Assembly (NCBI RefSeq): GCF_001665235.1
Contig: NZ_LZSC01000053.1
Coordinates: 110,639-174,638, forward strand
Source: Mycobacterium sp. 1100029.7
GTDB lineage: Bacteria; Actinomycetota; Actinomycetes; Mycobacteriales; Mycobacteriaceae
DNA length: 64,000 nt
Reading direction: 5' to 3'
The position numbers and the translations under genes are program-made. A model generated the notes under the pieces. The model saw only the letters and a program-made list of their open reading frames with translations. It was not told where the DNA came from and did no database searches. Below are positions 26,226 to 36,160 of this stretch, piece after piece. Position 1 is the first letter of the stretch. Every line of letters begins with the position of its first letter.

Positions 26226-29200
26226 TCACCCGGCCCACACATCCTCGACGTAGTGGTCGGATTCGACGAGGCCATTCAGCCAGTCGCGCGCTTGACCCTC
26301 GTCAGCACCCGTCCGTGCCCGATAGATGTCGAGGAACGACCCGCGTACCGCCGGCGCCATCCGCGCACCGTCACCGCACACGTAGACGTGGGCGTCCCTG
26401 CCCGGGTCACCCAATAGGTCCCACACGTCGTCGGCGTCCGCGGCGATCCGGTCCTGCACGTAGCGAACCCCCTCCTGCGGCGCCCGGGAGAAGGCCGGGC
26501 GCATCTGCACGATGCCGAGGGCTTCGGCCTGCTCGAATCGCTCTCGGAAGATGTAATCGACTTCGGGGTCACGCACCCCGAAGAAGCACAGCGCAGGCTC
26601 CACCGGGGCGCCGGCGTCCTTGGCGGCCAGTCGGTCTCCGAGGAAGCCCAGGAATGGTGCCACACCGGTACCGGCACTGACCAAGATGACATTCTTGGCC
26701 GGATCGGCACCGGCTCGAAATGCCTGGCGGGCCGGATCCACACGCGCCCGGATCGATTGCCCGGGTTGGACTGTCGCGAGGTAGTTGGACGCGACACCTT
26801 TGAACAGGCCGCGTCCGGAACGCGCCGGCGCATCGAGCACGCTCACGACCAGTCCTACCGTGCGTGGCGACAGCATCGACGACGATGCGATCGAATAGTG
26901 CCTCGGCACCATGGGGTCGAGCAGTTCGAGAAGTTCTGCGCCGGTGAGAACGGACGCCGGATATTCGTCGAGGCATTCCAGCACGCTGAGCGGGCATCCG
27001 TCTGGGTCTTGGGCCAGTTCGGTGAGCCGCTGGCGCTCAGCGGGATTGCTGTTGGCTGCCGCGAGGCTGCGTAATTGGCTGCTGGTCACCGGTTTCCGTA
27101 ATTCGACGAAGTGGGTGAGCAGCTCTCGTGCACTGACCTCTCGGTCCAGCGCGATGAGCCGCCGTGAGCTGCGCCGCGGATTGATCGCCAGCCGCAGTCC
27201 GGGGTCGATTCCGAGCTGCGCCAGAACCGCGTCGACCACCTCGGGTGGATTGTCGGGCATCACCGTGAGGTGATCACCCGTCTGGTAGTCGATGCCGTCC
27301 GGAAGATCCACGCGGACATTGGTTTTGGCTTGCCCCAGCCCAGGGCTGACCAGTTGGGTGTTTTCGACGATGGTCATCGGGATCACCGACGATCGTGCGT
27401 CCATCGCCGCCGTGACGGGGCCGACGATCTGGCGCAGCTCGTACAGCGGTTCGGCCGCATCCGTGATCGGCGCGGCGTCGGGGTCACCGAAGCGGTCGGC
27501 CAGCGACGACCACAGCGCGGCTGTGAACTCTTCGATCGAGCCGACCATATCCCCGGAGGTGTCGGCCGACGCCCGGGGGACCAATCGGTTGGCACCCAGC
27601 TCGCCGAGGCGCTCGTCGATGCGCTGCGGGATCGCCTGGTAGGTGTCGGCCCAGTTGTGGTCACCCACACCGAGAACCGCGACGTTGGGCGCCGGATTCA
27701 GCGTCGTATCCGCGTCGAGCAGCCAGGTGTAGAAGGCGCGCGCGTCGTCGGTTGGTTGTCCGTTGTAGGAGGACGCGATGATCAGGATGGCCTCGGCCTG
27801 GGGGAAGCCGCCGGCGGCTTCGTCGAGGGGCGCTACCGTTGTCGTGCAGCCCAGTGCCGTTGCGTCGTCGGCTAATTGGCGCGCCAGCGCCCGGCAGGTG
27901 CCGAGGTTGGAGCCGTGAAAGATGGCCAGCCTGGTGCCGGCGGTGATCGCTGTGGGGTGTTGCTCTGCGGTCTGTCCGACGGGTGCTTCGATGCCAGGTG
28001 CGTCGGTGAGGCGGTCCGGTGGGCCGCGCCGCACGACGTCGAGCCGGAATCCGACCGGTCGGCGACTGGTGGGGGTTTCCCATTGCGGCACATAGTGACG
28101 GGTATCGATGAGGCGGTAGCGGTGGACGACCCGGGCCACTGCCATGGCCGCTTCGTGCAGCGCGAACTGGCGGCCGATGCAGGATCGCGCGCCGGTGCCG
28201 AAAGGTTTGAACAGTGCGGCCGGGCGAGCCGCCGAGCGTTCGGGAGCAAAGCGGCTGGGGTCGAAGAGTTCGACGTTGTCGCCCCAGCCCGGTTGGCGGT
28301 GCAAGGCGCCGGTGAGGACCGTGACCGCCTCGCCGCGCTTGATCGGATACTTGCCACCGATCACGGTGTCTTCCAACGCCATTCGATCGAAATTCAGCAC
28401 GGGAGGGGTGAGTCGAAGGGTTTCCTCGATGACCTGCCGCAGATAGGTCGGTTTGCCGATGTCGTCATAGCTGGGCAGATAGTCGTCCTCGGTTCCGAAC
28501 ACGCGGTCTACTTCTGCTTGCACCCGGTGCAGCACCGTCGGATCGCTGACGATGTTGTACAGCGTGTTGGGCATCAGCTCCGACGTGGTGAGCTGTCCCG
28601 CGATCAGGAAGGTCATGATCTGGTTGCGGATATTCTCCGTTTCCAGCACCGGCTTGCCGTCCGGATCCTGCTGCAGCATCAGCGTCAACAGGTCTTCGAA
28701 CTCTCCGTCCCCGGATTGATGCTCGGCTATCAGCCCGTCGATGAACGCGTGCAAGGTGGCCAATTCCTGTGTGAACACTGGTGTTTGCGTGTCCGACGTC
28801 AACTCCCCCAGCGCGGTCGTGAAGCTCTGCGGGATTGGTGCTAGCCCACGGCATTCGAAAGAGTCGAAGCGCGAACCGAATCCGGCGAGCGCCACGGTGT
28901 CCATGGCCAGCTTCTGCAAGTCGTTCGACACATCCACCGGCCCGACACCGACGCTGGCGTCCCACCGGTCGATCAGCTTGCAGTTGATGTCCAGCATCGC
29001 GCCGTGATAGGCGCGCAAGCCCGCGTAGCTGAAGCCCGGCAACAGGACATCGTGGGCTCGTTGCCAGTTCGGCTCGCCGTGGTAGGCGGTGAACAGGCCG
29101 TCGCCGGCCAACGGCCGGACGCGGGCGAGGGTCGCCGTGAGGTTTTTGGCGAAGCGGGTTTCGTCGCAGAGTTCGGTGACGAGTTCCAGCGAGCACGCGT

Positions 29201-29378
29201 AAAGCTTTCTGATGCCGCCGTTGAAGTCGGCGTAGAACAGCGGACCGTGCAATTCGCCGAGTAAATCCACGGGCAACGCGCGGGGGCGGCCGACCAGTTG
29301 GTCCGCGCCGGGCAGGGGCCCTTCGGCCGAGGGAACGCCGGGAAGATCCGGCGGCGGCGACGCATGCTGCTCGCTCAT
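26226..29378 (-). CDS. CYP102-type self-sufficient cytochrome P450/NADPH reductase fusion
   Basis: 1050 residues, organised like P450 BM3. P450 domain (1-455): ExxR at 319-322 and heme ligand in FGTGARSCIG (Cys about 400). FMN flavodoxin domain (about 480-640): FHGSNLGTC, ASSYNGQPTDDA. FAD/NADPH domain (about 680-1050): RHYSIASSS, LVSAGTGVAPFLGF, ending VEDVWAG. It would hydroxylate fatty acids or similar substrates. Oddity: the I-helix reads AGQLTT where BM3 has AGHETT, so the conserved acid before the catalytic Thr is Leu. ATG 29378 gives a standard N-terminus. It converges with the orphan kinase. Confidence 0.93.
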   Translation of the reverse strand: MSEQHASPPPDLPGVPSAEGPLPGADQLVGRPRALPVDLLGELHGPLFYADFNGGIRKLYACSLELVTELCDETRFAKNLTATLARVRPLAGDGLFTAYHGEPNWQRAHDVLLPGFSYAGLRAYHGAMLDINCKLIDRWDASVGVGPVDVSNDLQKLAMDTVALAGFGSRFDSFECRGLAPIPQSFTTALGELTSDTQTPVFTQELATLHAFIDGLIAEHQSGDGEFEDLLTLMLQQDPDGKPVLETENIRNQIMTFLIAGQLTTSELMPNTLYNIVSDPTVLHRVQAEVDRVFGTEDDYLPSYDDIGKPTYLRQVIEETLRLTPPVLNFDRMALEDTVIGGKYPIKRGEAVTVLTGALHRQPGWGDNVELFDPSRFAPERSAARPAALFKPFGTGARSCIGRQFALHEAAMAVARVVHRYRLIDTRHYVPQWETPTSRRPVGFRLDVVRRGPPDRLTDAPGIEAPVGQTAEQHPTAITAGTRLAIFHGSNLGTCRALARQLADDATALGCTTTVAPLDEAAGGFPQAEAILIIASSYNGQPTDDARAFYTWLLDADTTLNPAPNVAVLGVGDHNWADTYQAIPQRIDERLGELGANRLVPRASADTSGDMVGSIEEFTAALWSSLADRFGDPDAAPITDAAEPLYELRQIVGPVTAAMDARSSVIPMTIVENTQLVSPGLGQAKTNVRVDLPDGIDYQTGDHLTVMPDNPPEVVDAVLAQLGIDPGLRLAINPRRSSRRLIALDREVSARELLTHFVELRKPVTSSQLRSLAAANSNPAERQRLTELAQDPDGCPLSVLECLDEYPASVLTGAELLELLDPMVPRHYSIASSSMLSPRTVGLVVSVLDAPARSGRGLFKGVASNYLATVQPGQSIRARVDPARQAFRAGADPAKNVILVSAGTGVAPFLGFLGDRLAAKDAGAPVEPALCFFGVRDPEVDYIFRERFEQAEALGIVQMRPAFSRAPQEGVRYVQDRIAADADDVWDLLGDPGRDAHVYVCGDGARMAPAVRGSFLDIYRARTGADEGQARDWLNGLVESDHYVEDVWAG

Positions 29379-29467
29379 GTGGGCAGCATAGATTTCGATG
29401 CGACCGCTTGTCTGCAATCCGCCAATGTGGATCCCAAACCTGCGTTGCGGCGCAGGGATTTACCGCT

Positions 29468-30118
29468 CTAATTGATCAGCAGGGCGACACCGTGATCGGT
29501 GACCTCGACATTGACGGCGGACAGATCGCCGACGACAACGTCGGCGTCCGCCAATTCGGCCGCGTGGTGAGTGGTCGTCACGGCGAGTACCTGCGCCCCC
29601 GCCGCCCGGCCCGCACCGACGCCCGCGGGCGCATCCTCGACGACCAGGCACTCCTGTGCCTCGAATCCCAGCGCGGCAGCCGCCTTGAGATAGCTCTCGG
29701 GATTCGGTTTGCCGTGTGAAACGTCTTCTGCGCCGATCAGCAACGTCGGAGCCGGGAGCCGCGCCGCTGCCAGTCGAGCAGCCATCAACGAGCGCGGCCC
29801 CGACGTCACTACCGCCCAGTGACTGTGCGGCAGGGCATCGAGCAGTCGGCGTGCTCCCGGCAGCGCCAGGACACCGTCGAGATCAGCCAACTCCTGCAAA
29901 GCGAGAAGCCGAGCTGTCGCTGCGGCTCGGTCGTCCGGTGCGACGAACTGCGCCACCGTGTCCTCGGTTCGCCGACCATGACAGACCTTCAGCAACTCTT
30001 CATAGTCGACACCGTATTCCTGCGCCCAGGTTCCCCAGGAGCGTTCGACTGTGGCAGTCGAGTCGACCAAGGTGCCATCGATGTCGAACAAGATTCTCTT
30101 GCCGTACAGCACCGCCAT
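29468..30118 (-). CDS. HAD-superfamily phosphatase (subfamily IA, beta-phosphoglucomutase-like)
   Basis: 216 residues. Motif I FDIDGTLVDST, motif II VVTSGP, motif III Lys in HGKPNPESYLKAA and motif IV VEDAPAGVGAG are intact. The helical cap follows motif I. Such enzymes dephosphorylate sugar phosphates or similar small metabolites. ATG 30118 places motif I at the N-terminus as is usual; the frame is open further upstream through a GTG at 30175. Confidence 0.88.
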   Translation of the reverse strand: MAVLYGKRILFDIDGTLVDSTATVERSWGTWAQEYGVDYEELLKVCHGRRTEDTVAQFVAPDDRAAATARLLALQELADLDGVLALPGARRLLDALPHSHWAVVTSGPRSLMAARLAAARLPAPTLLIGAEDVSHGKPNPESYLKAAAALGFEAQECLVVEDAPAGVGAGRAAGAQVLAVTTTHHAAELADADVVVGDLSAVNVEVTDHGVALLIN

Positions 30119-30602
30119 AGGCAGCAACCCTAATGGCGGCAGGGTCCCCGCATCGAAAGGTGTGGCGCTGGCCACATCTGCGTCCCGGAACGCGCTTGCT
30201 CACACGAGACTTCGTCGGAATCACTTCCCCTCACACCCGCCGATCGAAGGCTCGAAGATTGCTTGCTCACTCGGCATCGTTTGCCCTCGACGAGGGCGCT
30301 CGGCAAGGTGCAGACCGAGCACCTGGGTCTGTCCCCGGGGAGAACCGCACGTCAACCCGGCTCTGCCGACCAACGCCGAGTCGCAAACATGCGACCGCCA
30401 CGGGGCTGGCCAGCTTTGCCAATACGCGGGATGGACGCTGATGTAAAGGTAAATCGAGAAATATTTAACTACTTTTAGCCTAATTCTTTAATTTGCATCG
30501 TCCTGATACCATGCGTTTAATCAATTGCTTTGGCCTCCCGCCTGCCGCTACCCAACGATGCCGCGGCGGGCTTTTGAAGCGCGGGCGACGGAAGGATTGT
30601 TG
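30119..30602. other. 484-bp non-coding region with an AT-rich patch and hairpin
   Basis: No convincing gene. Bases 30440-30520 are strikingly AT-rich against the surroundings and probably contain the promoter of the following methyltransferase. At 30537-30570, CCCGCC and GGCGGG can pair and are followed by CTTTT, resembling a terminator or attenuator inside the leader. Confidence 0.4.
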
Positions 30603-31529
30603 GTGTCAACAGCCACCAAACGAGCTCAATACGAGTTCATTCATGAGACTCTGCAGCATGGAACCACGGCGCTGAATTTCACTTTGTCGGTATTGGAAAG
30701 AAGCTACAAATCCCACTTTCCTAAGCACTCCAGCGATATACATGCCGTCCTCGAGGACGTGTGTAAGTATTTGCTGGCCGCTGATAACGGCCGCGAACTC
30801 TATCAAGCTGCTGAAGAGGTGCACGGACGATTCTTCACAGCCGACGGCGACGGGTCATGGTTCAGCGAGGGCTACTCGGCGTACAAGTCACAACGAAAGC
30901 CGGTGCAGGACTTCAACAATCTCGCCGACGCCATCAACGGCAGCACCGTCCTCGACTTCGGCAGCGGCCGCGGCCACCTATCTGCGCTGATCGCGCGCGC
31001 CGGCTTTGACTGCTACACCACCGACGTCATGGACTACCGCGGCCCGGACGCTGGTCACCTACCGTTTCGGCAGATGGCCTCCCCTGTCGATGTCCCCTAT
31101 GCGGACGACATGTTCGACAGTGCGATCGTCAAAACCGTTCTTCACCACGTTGATGCGCCCGATTTGATTCCCCTGTTGACCAATTTGCGGCGGGTAGCGC
31201 GGCGATTGATTATCGAGGAAGACACATACGCCGTTCCCACCCCATCTCTCGGGGCGGTAGCGAAGCAGACTGAACTAATCGAATTCAATAAATTGAAGGA
31301 AAGCGATCAATACCAGGTGTTGGTGCTGATCGATTTCTTCGGTAACGCCGTTGCACAGGGCCTGGTCGATATGAATTTCGGCTGCCAGTTCAAGCGGGTG
31401 AGCGACTGGCATTCAATCTTCAACAGCCTTGGCCTCCGGGTCGTCGACACCGACGTCGTGGGCTTCCGTCCAGGGAATGTTCACAAAGCCTGCCAGGTCC
31501 GCTTCGTTGTTGATCGCCAGGAGTTGTAA
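30603..31529 (+). CDS. Class I SAM-dependent methyltransferase
   Basis: 308 residues. Motif I VLDFGSGRGHLSALIARAGF, the acidic end of strand 2 (TTDVMD), and post-motif AIVKTVLHHVDAPDLIPLL match Methyltransf_11/25 enzymes. An N-terminal helical region of about 110 residues is not recognised. GTG 30603 follows GAAGGA at six bases. The last 49 bases overlap the 3' end of the opposite-strand monooxygenase gene. AT-rich upstream DNA and less biased codons than neighbours suggest acquisition. Substrate unknown. Confidence 0.85.
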   Translation: MSTATKRAQYEFIHETLQHGTTALNFTLSVLERSYKSHFPKHSSDIHAVLEDVCKYLLAADNGRELYQAAEEVHGRFFTADGDGSWFSEGYSAYKSQRKPVQDFNNLADAINGSTVLDFGSGRGHLSALIARAGFDCYTTDVMDYRGPDAGHLPFRQMASPVDVPYADDMFDSAIVKTVLHHVDAPDLIPLLTNLRRVARRLIIEEDTYAVPTPSLGAVAKQTELIEFNKLKESDQYQVLVLIDFFGNAVAQGLVDMNFGCQFKRVSDWHSIFNSLGLRVVDTDVVGFRPGNVHKACQVRFVVDRQEL

Positions 31530-32851
31530 GCAACCGGATATTTGGCTGGTCGTTCCAGGCCGAGGTGATCGCGCAATGTGGGCCCGACGTATTCGGTGCG
31601 GAATCGCCCGCGGCGCTGCAGGATAGGCACGACCTGATCGACGAACGTCGTAAGTTCGTGCGGCAGAGTCGATCCCATGATCGTGAACCCGTCGACGGCG
31701 CCTGCGTCCTGCCACGCGAGGATGTGATCGGCCAACTGCTCGGGGGTGCCGATGAAATGTGTCTGCCCCGCGAGTCCGCCCGTCACCTGCTGCGCGATCT
31801 CACGTAACGACGCCTCGGGTCGCGCCCGCGACGCCGCGAAGAGCTGCTCGGCGCGGCTTGACGGCGCCGAGCGCTCGGCCCAGAGTTCGGCGGGCAGCGG
31901 AGCGTCGGGATCGAAGCCGTCGGGGTCGAGCCCGGCCGTGTAAAGGGTGTTCTGCCAACGAAATTCGGGATTCTCCAGGTCTTCGAGGCGTTGCGCCCGT
32001 GCCCGGGCTTCGGCTTCGGTGCCCCCGAGCGTGATCATTAACGCGGGCAACACCAGCACCTGATCGGGCTTGCGGCCCAGCGCCGCGGCCTGCTCGTGCA
32101 AGTTGGTCCGGAAAGCGACCGCGGCCTCGAGTGAGGGCGGTCCGGAGAAGACGACTTCGGCGTACCGCGCGGCAAGTCCGACGCCCGCGGCCGATTGTCC
32201 CGCCTGAACCAGTACCGGATGCCCCTGCGGGGTGCGCGGAAAGGGCTGGACACCCTCGACGTCGTAGTACTTGCCGTGGAAGCGGGGCGCATGAATCTTG
32301 CCGCGGTCGGCCCATACGCCGCCTGCGCGGTCGCCGATGACCGCGTCGTCCTCCCAGCTGTCCCAGACGTGGGTGACAGCGTCGACGAATTCGTGGGCTT
32401 GGGCATAGCGGTCGGCGTGCTCGGGGTGGAATCGCTCGCCGAAGGCGGCAGCGGCCAATGGCGTGACGGTAGTGACGATGTTCCAGCCGGCGCGGCCGCC
32501 GCTGAGGTGATCCAGCGTCGCGAATCGGCGAGCCAGCTCCCAGGGCTTGCTGTAAGTCGTCGAGCCTGTGCCAATCAGCCCGATGCGTTCGGTGACCGCC
32601 GCCTGCGCGGAGAGCACCGATATCGGGTCGAATTGCGTCTGAGGCAGGTACGTAGCGCGGTACTCGGCGATGGCGATGTTGTCGGCCAAGAAGATCGAGT
32701 CCATCAAACCGCGCTCGGCGATCCGCGCGATATCCGTGTAGTAGGACAGGCCAAGAACGTTGCGCACATCGCCGTCGACGACGCGCCAGGCGGCCTCGTG
32801 ATAACCGTTGGGCCAGATGAAAGCGTTGAAGTGCAGAGGCCGCGTGGTCAT
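31481..32851 (-). CDS. LLM-class flavin-dependent monooxygenase (NtaA/SnaA/DszA type)
   Basis: 456 residues, FMNH2-dependent monooxygenase of the NtaA/SnaA/DszA/SoxA group. Typical segments are LHFNAFIWPNGYHEAAWR at the N-terminus, STTYSKPWELARRFATLDHLSGGRAGWNIVT, FHPEHADRYAQAHEFVD and VLVQAGQSAAG. It needs a separate flavin reductase, which is not nearby. ATG 32851 gives the family start. Substrates may be sulfonates, nitrilotriacetate-like or other heteroatom compounds. Confidence 0.9.
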   Translation of the reverse strand: MTTRPLHFNAFIWPNGYHEAAWRVVDGDVRNVLGLSYYTDIARIAERGLMDSIFLADNIAIAEYRATYLPQTQFDPISVLSAQAAVTERIGLIGTGSTTYSKPWELARRFATLDHLSGGRAGWNIVTTVTPLAAAAFGERFHPEHADRYAQAHEFVDAVTHVWDSWEDDAVIGDRAGGVWADRGKIHAPRFHGKYYDVEGVQPFPRTPQGHPVLVQAGQSAAGVGLAARYAEVVFSGPPSLEAAVAFRTNLHEQAAALGRKPDQVLVLPALMITLGGTEAEARARAQRLEDLENPEFRWQNTLYTAGLDPDGFDPDAPLPAELWAERSAPSSRAEQLFAASRARPEASLREIAQQVTGGLAGQTHFIGTPEQLADHILAWQDAGAVDGFTIMGSTLPHELTTFVDQVVPILQRRGRFRTEYVGPTLRDHLGLERPAKYPVAYNSWRSTTKRTWQAL

Positions 32852-33230
32852 GGGTCCGACTCCTTCGCGCGCTGTGAATGCTAACCAGGGAGTCCTGGGC
32901 ATTCGGATGAGGCAACGTGGTGTGGGGTTGAAATAGTCCCTCCCACCGCGGGAACAAGCGACGAGTTCAGACGAAGCCGCGGCAAGGCTTCTCGCGCATG
33001 GCAGCAGTGACGAAACGCGGCGTCCAATCCACCAGCAGCGCTGGGTTAAAAGCAGGGATCAATCCTGTATCACCTCGGTGCGAAGACAGTGATCTGACGG
33101 TGACCGCCGGTAATATCAGCGTAGGCAGCCATTCCGGCAGGGCGATGAAGCCCACGGGGAGCCAGAGACTGATTCCTATGCCTCGGCCACCGAAACATTG
33201 GCCCGTACAGTACCTTTCGTGAGGATAGTC
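32852..33230. other. 379-bp region without a supported gene
   Basis: It separates the monooxygenase (-) from a small HTH-like gene (+). Short frames exist on both strands but lack codon bias, ribosome-binding sites or recognisable motifs. It presumably contains divergent promoters. Confidence 0.4.
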
Positions 33231-33416
33231 ATGCACGACGAACTATTTTCCGGCTTCAGCGAAACAGGATGGGATGCCGCACCCTGGGACGTCGAACCAA
33301 CATTCACTCCTGACGAGTTGCAAATCCTGCTGAACCCGGCGTTATCGGTTGCTGAGGCCGCCGACCGTGTGGGCTGCGTCGAACACGACGTTCTGCGGCT
33401 GCGTCGAACGGCCTGA
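33231..33416 (+). CDS. Small HTH-like protein
   Basis: 61 residues. The C-terminal part TPDELQILLNPALSVAEAADRVGCVEHDVLRLRRTA reads like a helix-turn-helix (AEAADRVGCVEHDVLRLR). ATG 33231 is preceded by GAGGATAG. The N-terminal 25 residues are acidic and aromatic. Too short for a full regulator; it could be a small DNA-binding modulator or a remnant. Confidence 0.45.
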   Translation: MHDELFSGFSETGWDAAPWDVEPTFTPDELQILLNPALSVAEAADRVGCVEHDVLRLRRTA

Positions 33417-33469
33417 ACAAGCCGTCGCGGGCGAAGACTTTCTTCGAGAACCCCGCGCCGCAGCAGCGC

Positions 33470-36007
33470 TCAGCGGGAGGCGGACGCCGGCAACCGTTTC
33501 GCCAGATACGGCGCCGTTCGGCTGCTTTTCGCACGCGCAACCTCATTCGGCGGGCCCGCCGCGACGACGCGACCCCCGTCGTTGCCGGCTCCCGGCCCCA
33601 GGTCGATCACCCAGTCCGCGCCGGCGACCATTCCCATGTCGTGTTCGGCCACCACGACCGTGTTGCCCGCGTCGACCAGGCGGTGCAGCTGACGATCGAG
33701 CAGATCGACATCGGCGGGGTGGAGCCCCGTGGTCGGCTCGTCGAGGACATAGAGGGTGTGCCCTCGGCGAGGTCGCTGGAGTTCGGAGGCAAGCTTGATC
33801 CGCTGCGCCTCGCCACCGGACAGCTCGGTCGCGGGTTGGCCGAGGCGGAGATATCCGAGTCCGACCTCTCGCAACGTGTTCAGGCTCCGCGCGGCCTTCG
33901 TGACGTCGGCAAGAAAGTCTGAGGCCTCGTCGACGGTCATCGCAAGGACGTCGGCGATCGTGTGATCGCGGTATCGCACCTCGAGCGTCTCGTCGGAGTA
34001 ACGCGCTCCGTGACACGCCGGGCAGGTGGCGTATGTGCCTGGCAGAAACAGCAATTCGACCGAAACGAACCCCTCACCCTGACAGGTCGGGCAGCGGCCT
34101 TCGGACACGTTGAACGAAAACCTGCCCGCTTTCCAACCGCGGCGACGGGCCTTGGGAGTCGCGGCGAATTCGTGGCGCACAGCGTCGAACAATCCGGTGT
34201 AGGTCGCCAGTGTCGAGCGCGGCGTGCGTCCGATCGGACGCTGGTCGACGGATACCAGCCGATTGATCTCCTCGACACCTTCTGCCGTTACGCCGACGCT
34301 CGCGTCGCGATCGAGATCGATGATCTCGGTGTCGGTTTCGTCATCGTCGGATGCGGCCGGTTCGGCCGCGCTTCCCGTGCCGAGGTGGCTGTTCACGACG
34401 TCGCCGAGGACCTTGACGACGAGCGTCGACTTGCCCGAGCCGGACACTCCGGTGACCGCGGTGTACACCCCAAGTGGCACGTCCACATCAAGGTCTCGCA
34501 AATTGTGGAAGCAGATTCCGCGCAGCCGCAGCTGCCCGGAGGGCGTCCGGGGTTGATGTGGCGGCGGACCGGAATCGTCGAAAAGGTATCTGCGAGTGAT
34601 GGATTCGCCGACATCGGCGAGACCCGGAACCGGCCCGCTGTAAAGCACGTTGCCGCCGAGTTCTCCCGCGCCGGGTCCGACGTCGACGATCCAATCGGCA
34701 CGGCGCACCACGTCCATGTCGTGCTCAACCACGAACAACGAATTGCCTGCGCGCCGTAGGCGATCGAGCACGTCGAGTAGCGGTTCGGCGTCGGCGGGGT
34801 GCAGTCCGGCCGACGGCTCGTCGAGCACGTACAGCACGCCGAACAAGCCGGCGCGCAATTGCGTCGCCAGCCGCAACCGCTGCAATTCGCCGGGTGACAC
34901 TGTCGGAGTGCGGCGACTGAGCGTCAGATACCCGAGGCCGAGATCGATGAGTACCTGCAGGCGTGCCACCAGGTCGGCGGCGATCATCGTTGCCACTTCG
35001 GTCAGCTCACCGGACTGCGTCGACTCGTACGCGGCGGCGGCATCGGTGCGAGAAGCCGTCGGGCGCAAGGTGTCCGCAAGGTCGGCCAACGGCATCCCCG
35101 CGTAGTCGGCAATGGTGCGCCCGGCGAATGTCACCTGCAGTGCTTCTGGGCGCAACCCAGAGCCCTCGCATACGGGGCACTCGACGCTGTCGACGAATTG
35201 CAGGACCCGGCGCCGCATCATCGCGCTATGGGAGTTGGCCAACGTGTGGCGGACGTGGCGTTCGGCGCTGGAGAACGTGCCGTTGTAGTAGTAGTCGGCC
35301 TGCACCGGGTGCTGGCTCGGATCGATCTCGACCGTTGGCTGCTCATCGGTGAACAGGATCCAATCACGTTGCCGCTTAGACAATTTCCGCCACGGCTTGT
35401 CGATGTCGTATCCCAGCGTGACCAGGATGTCGCGGAGGTTTTGACCCTGCCAGGCGCCCGGCCATGCGGCAACGGCGCCTTCGCGGATGGTCAGCGACGG
35501 GTCTGGGACCAGTGTCTCTTCGGTCACCCGATGGAGCCGCCCCAGCCCATGGCATTCGGGGCACGCCCCGACCGCGGTGTTCGGGGAGAACGCGTCGGAG
35601 TCCAGTCGTTCCGTGGCCCCAGGCGGATAGGTTCCGGCGCGGGAGAACAACATCCTCAGCAGGTTCGACAGGGTGGTGACGGTGCCGACCGTCGAGCGCG
35701 ACGTCGCCGAACCGCGGCGCTGCTGCAATGCGACGGCGGGCGGTAGACCGGTGATGTCGTCGACCTTTGGCGCGCCGGCCGGCAGCAGCAGGCGGCGGGC
35801 GTAGGGGGCGACCGATTCGAAGTAGCGCCGCTGGGCCTCGGCATAGATGGTCCCGAAGGCCAAGGACGATTTGCCGGATCCAGAGATTCCGGTGAACGCG
35901 ACCAGCGCATCTCGGGGCGCGACGACGTCGACACCCCGCAGGTTGTGGACCCGCGTTCCGTAAACGCGCACGCATGAGTCGAGTTCGTCGGTGGATCTGT
36001 CGGACAT
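33470..36007 (-). CDS. UvrA paralogue (excinuclease ABC subunit A-like ATPase)
   Basis: About 845 residues with two ABC ATPase modules. First: TGISGSGKSSLAFGTIYAEAQRRY and LSRRTPTVSPGELQRLRLATQL with LYVLDEPSAGLHP. Second: TGVSGSGKSTLVVKVLGD, ELSGGEAQRIKLASEL and VLDEPTTGLHP. Zinc-type clusters are present (CPECHG, CPVCEGSG, CPTCQGEGF...CPACHG). It is shorter than housekeeping UvrA (about 970) and belongs to the UvrA2/DrrC-like class linked to DNA damage or drug tolerance. Start is uncertain between ATGs at 36037, 36016 and 36007. Confidence 0.88.
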   Translation of the reverse strand: MSDRSTDELDSCVRVYGTRVHNLRGVDVVAPRDALVAFTGISGSGKSSLAFGTIYAEAQRRYFESVAPYARRLLLPAGAPKVDDITGLPPAVALQQRRGSATSRSTVGTVTTLSNLLRMLFSRAGTYPPGATERLDSDAFSPNTAVGACPECHGLGRLHRVTEETLVPDPSLTIREGAVAAWPGAWQGQNLRDILVTLGYDIDKPWRKLSKRQRDWILFTDEQPTVEIDPSQHPVQADYYYNGTFSSAERHVRHTLANSHSAMMRRRVLQFVDSVECPVCEGSGLRPEALQVTFAGRTIADYAGMPLADLADTLRPTASRTDAAAAYESTQSGELTEVATMIAADLVARLQVLIDLGLGYLTLSRRTPTVSPGELQRLRLATQLRAGLFGVLYVLDEPSAGLHPADAEPLLDVLDRLRRAGNSLFVVEHDMDVVRRADWIVDVGPGAGELGGNVLYSGPVPGLADVGESITRRYLFDDSGPPPHQPRTPSGQLRLRGICFHNLRDLDVDVPLGVYTAVTGVSGSGKSTLVVKVLGDVVNSHLGTGSAAEPAASDDDETDTEIIDLDRDASVGVTAEGVEEINRLVSVDQRPIGRTPRSTLATYTGLFDAVRHEFAATPKARRRGWKAGRFSFNVSEGRCPTCQGEGFVSVELLFLPGTYATCPACHGARYSDETLEVRYRDHTIADVLAMTVDEASDFLADVTKAARSLNTLREVGLGYLRLGQPATELSGGEAQRIKLASELQRPRRGHTLYVLDEPTTGLHPADVDLLDRQLHRLVDAGNTVVVAEHDMGMVAGADWVIDLGPGAGNDGGRVVAAGPPNEVARAKSSRTAPYLAKRLPASASR

Positions 36008-36160
36008 TCGCGTCATCGTGCTCGCACGAGTACCCATGTTGCCGCCGCGCAAGCAGGGTATTTGCTGCTCGACCCGCGGGGCGACACACCAGGGGTGGTC
36101 TGGCGTGCGGTTGACTTTAACTCGAGCGCGGGGAGCGCCCGCGACGGCGGAAGGATGACC

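Noticed and set aside
32967..33236. Overlapping 74- and 89-residue frames on opposite strands
   Set aside because: No ribosome-binding sites, no recognisable motifs and no codon bias.
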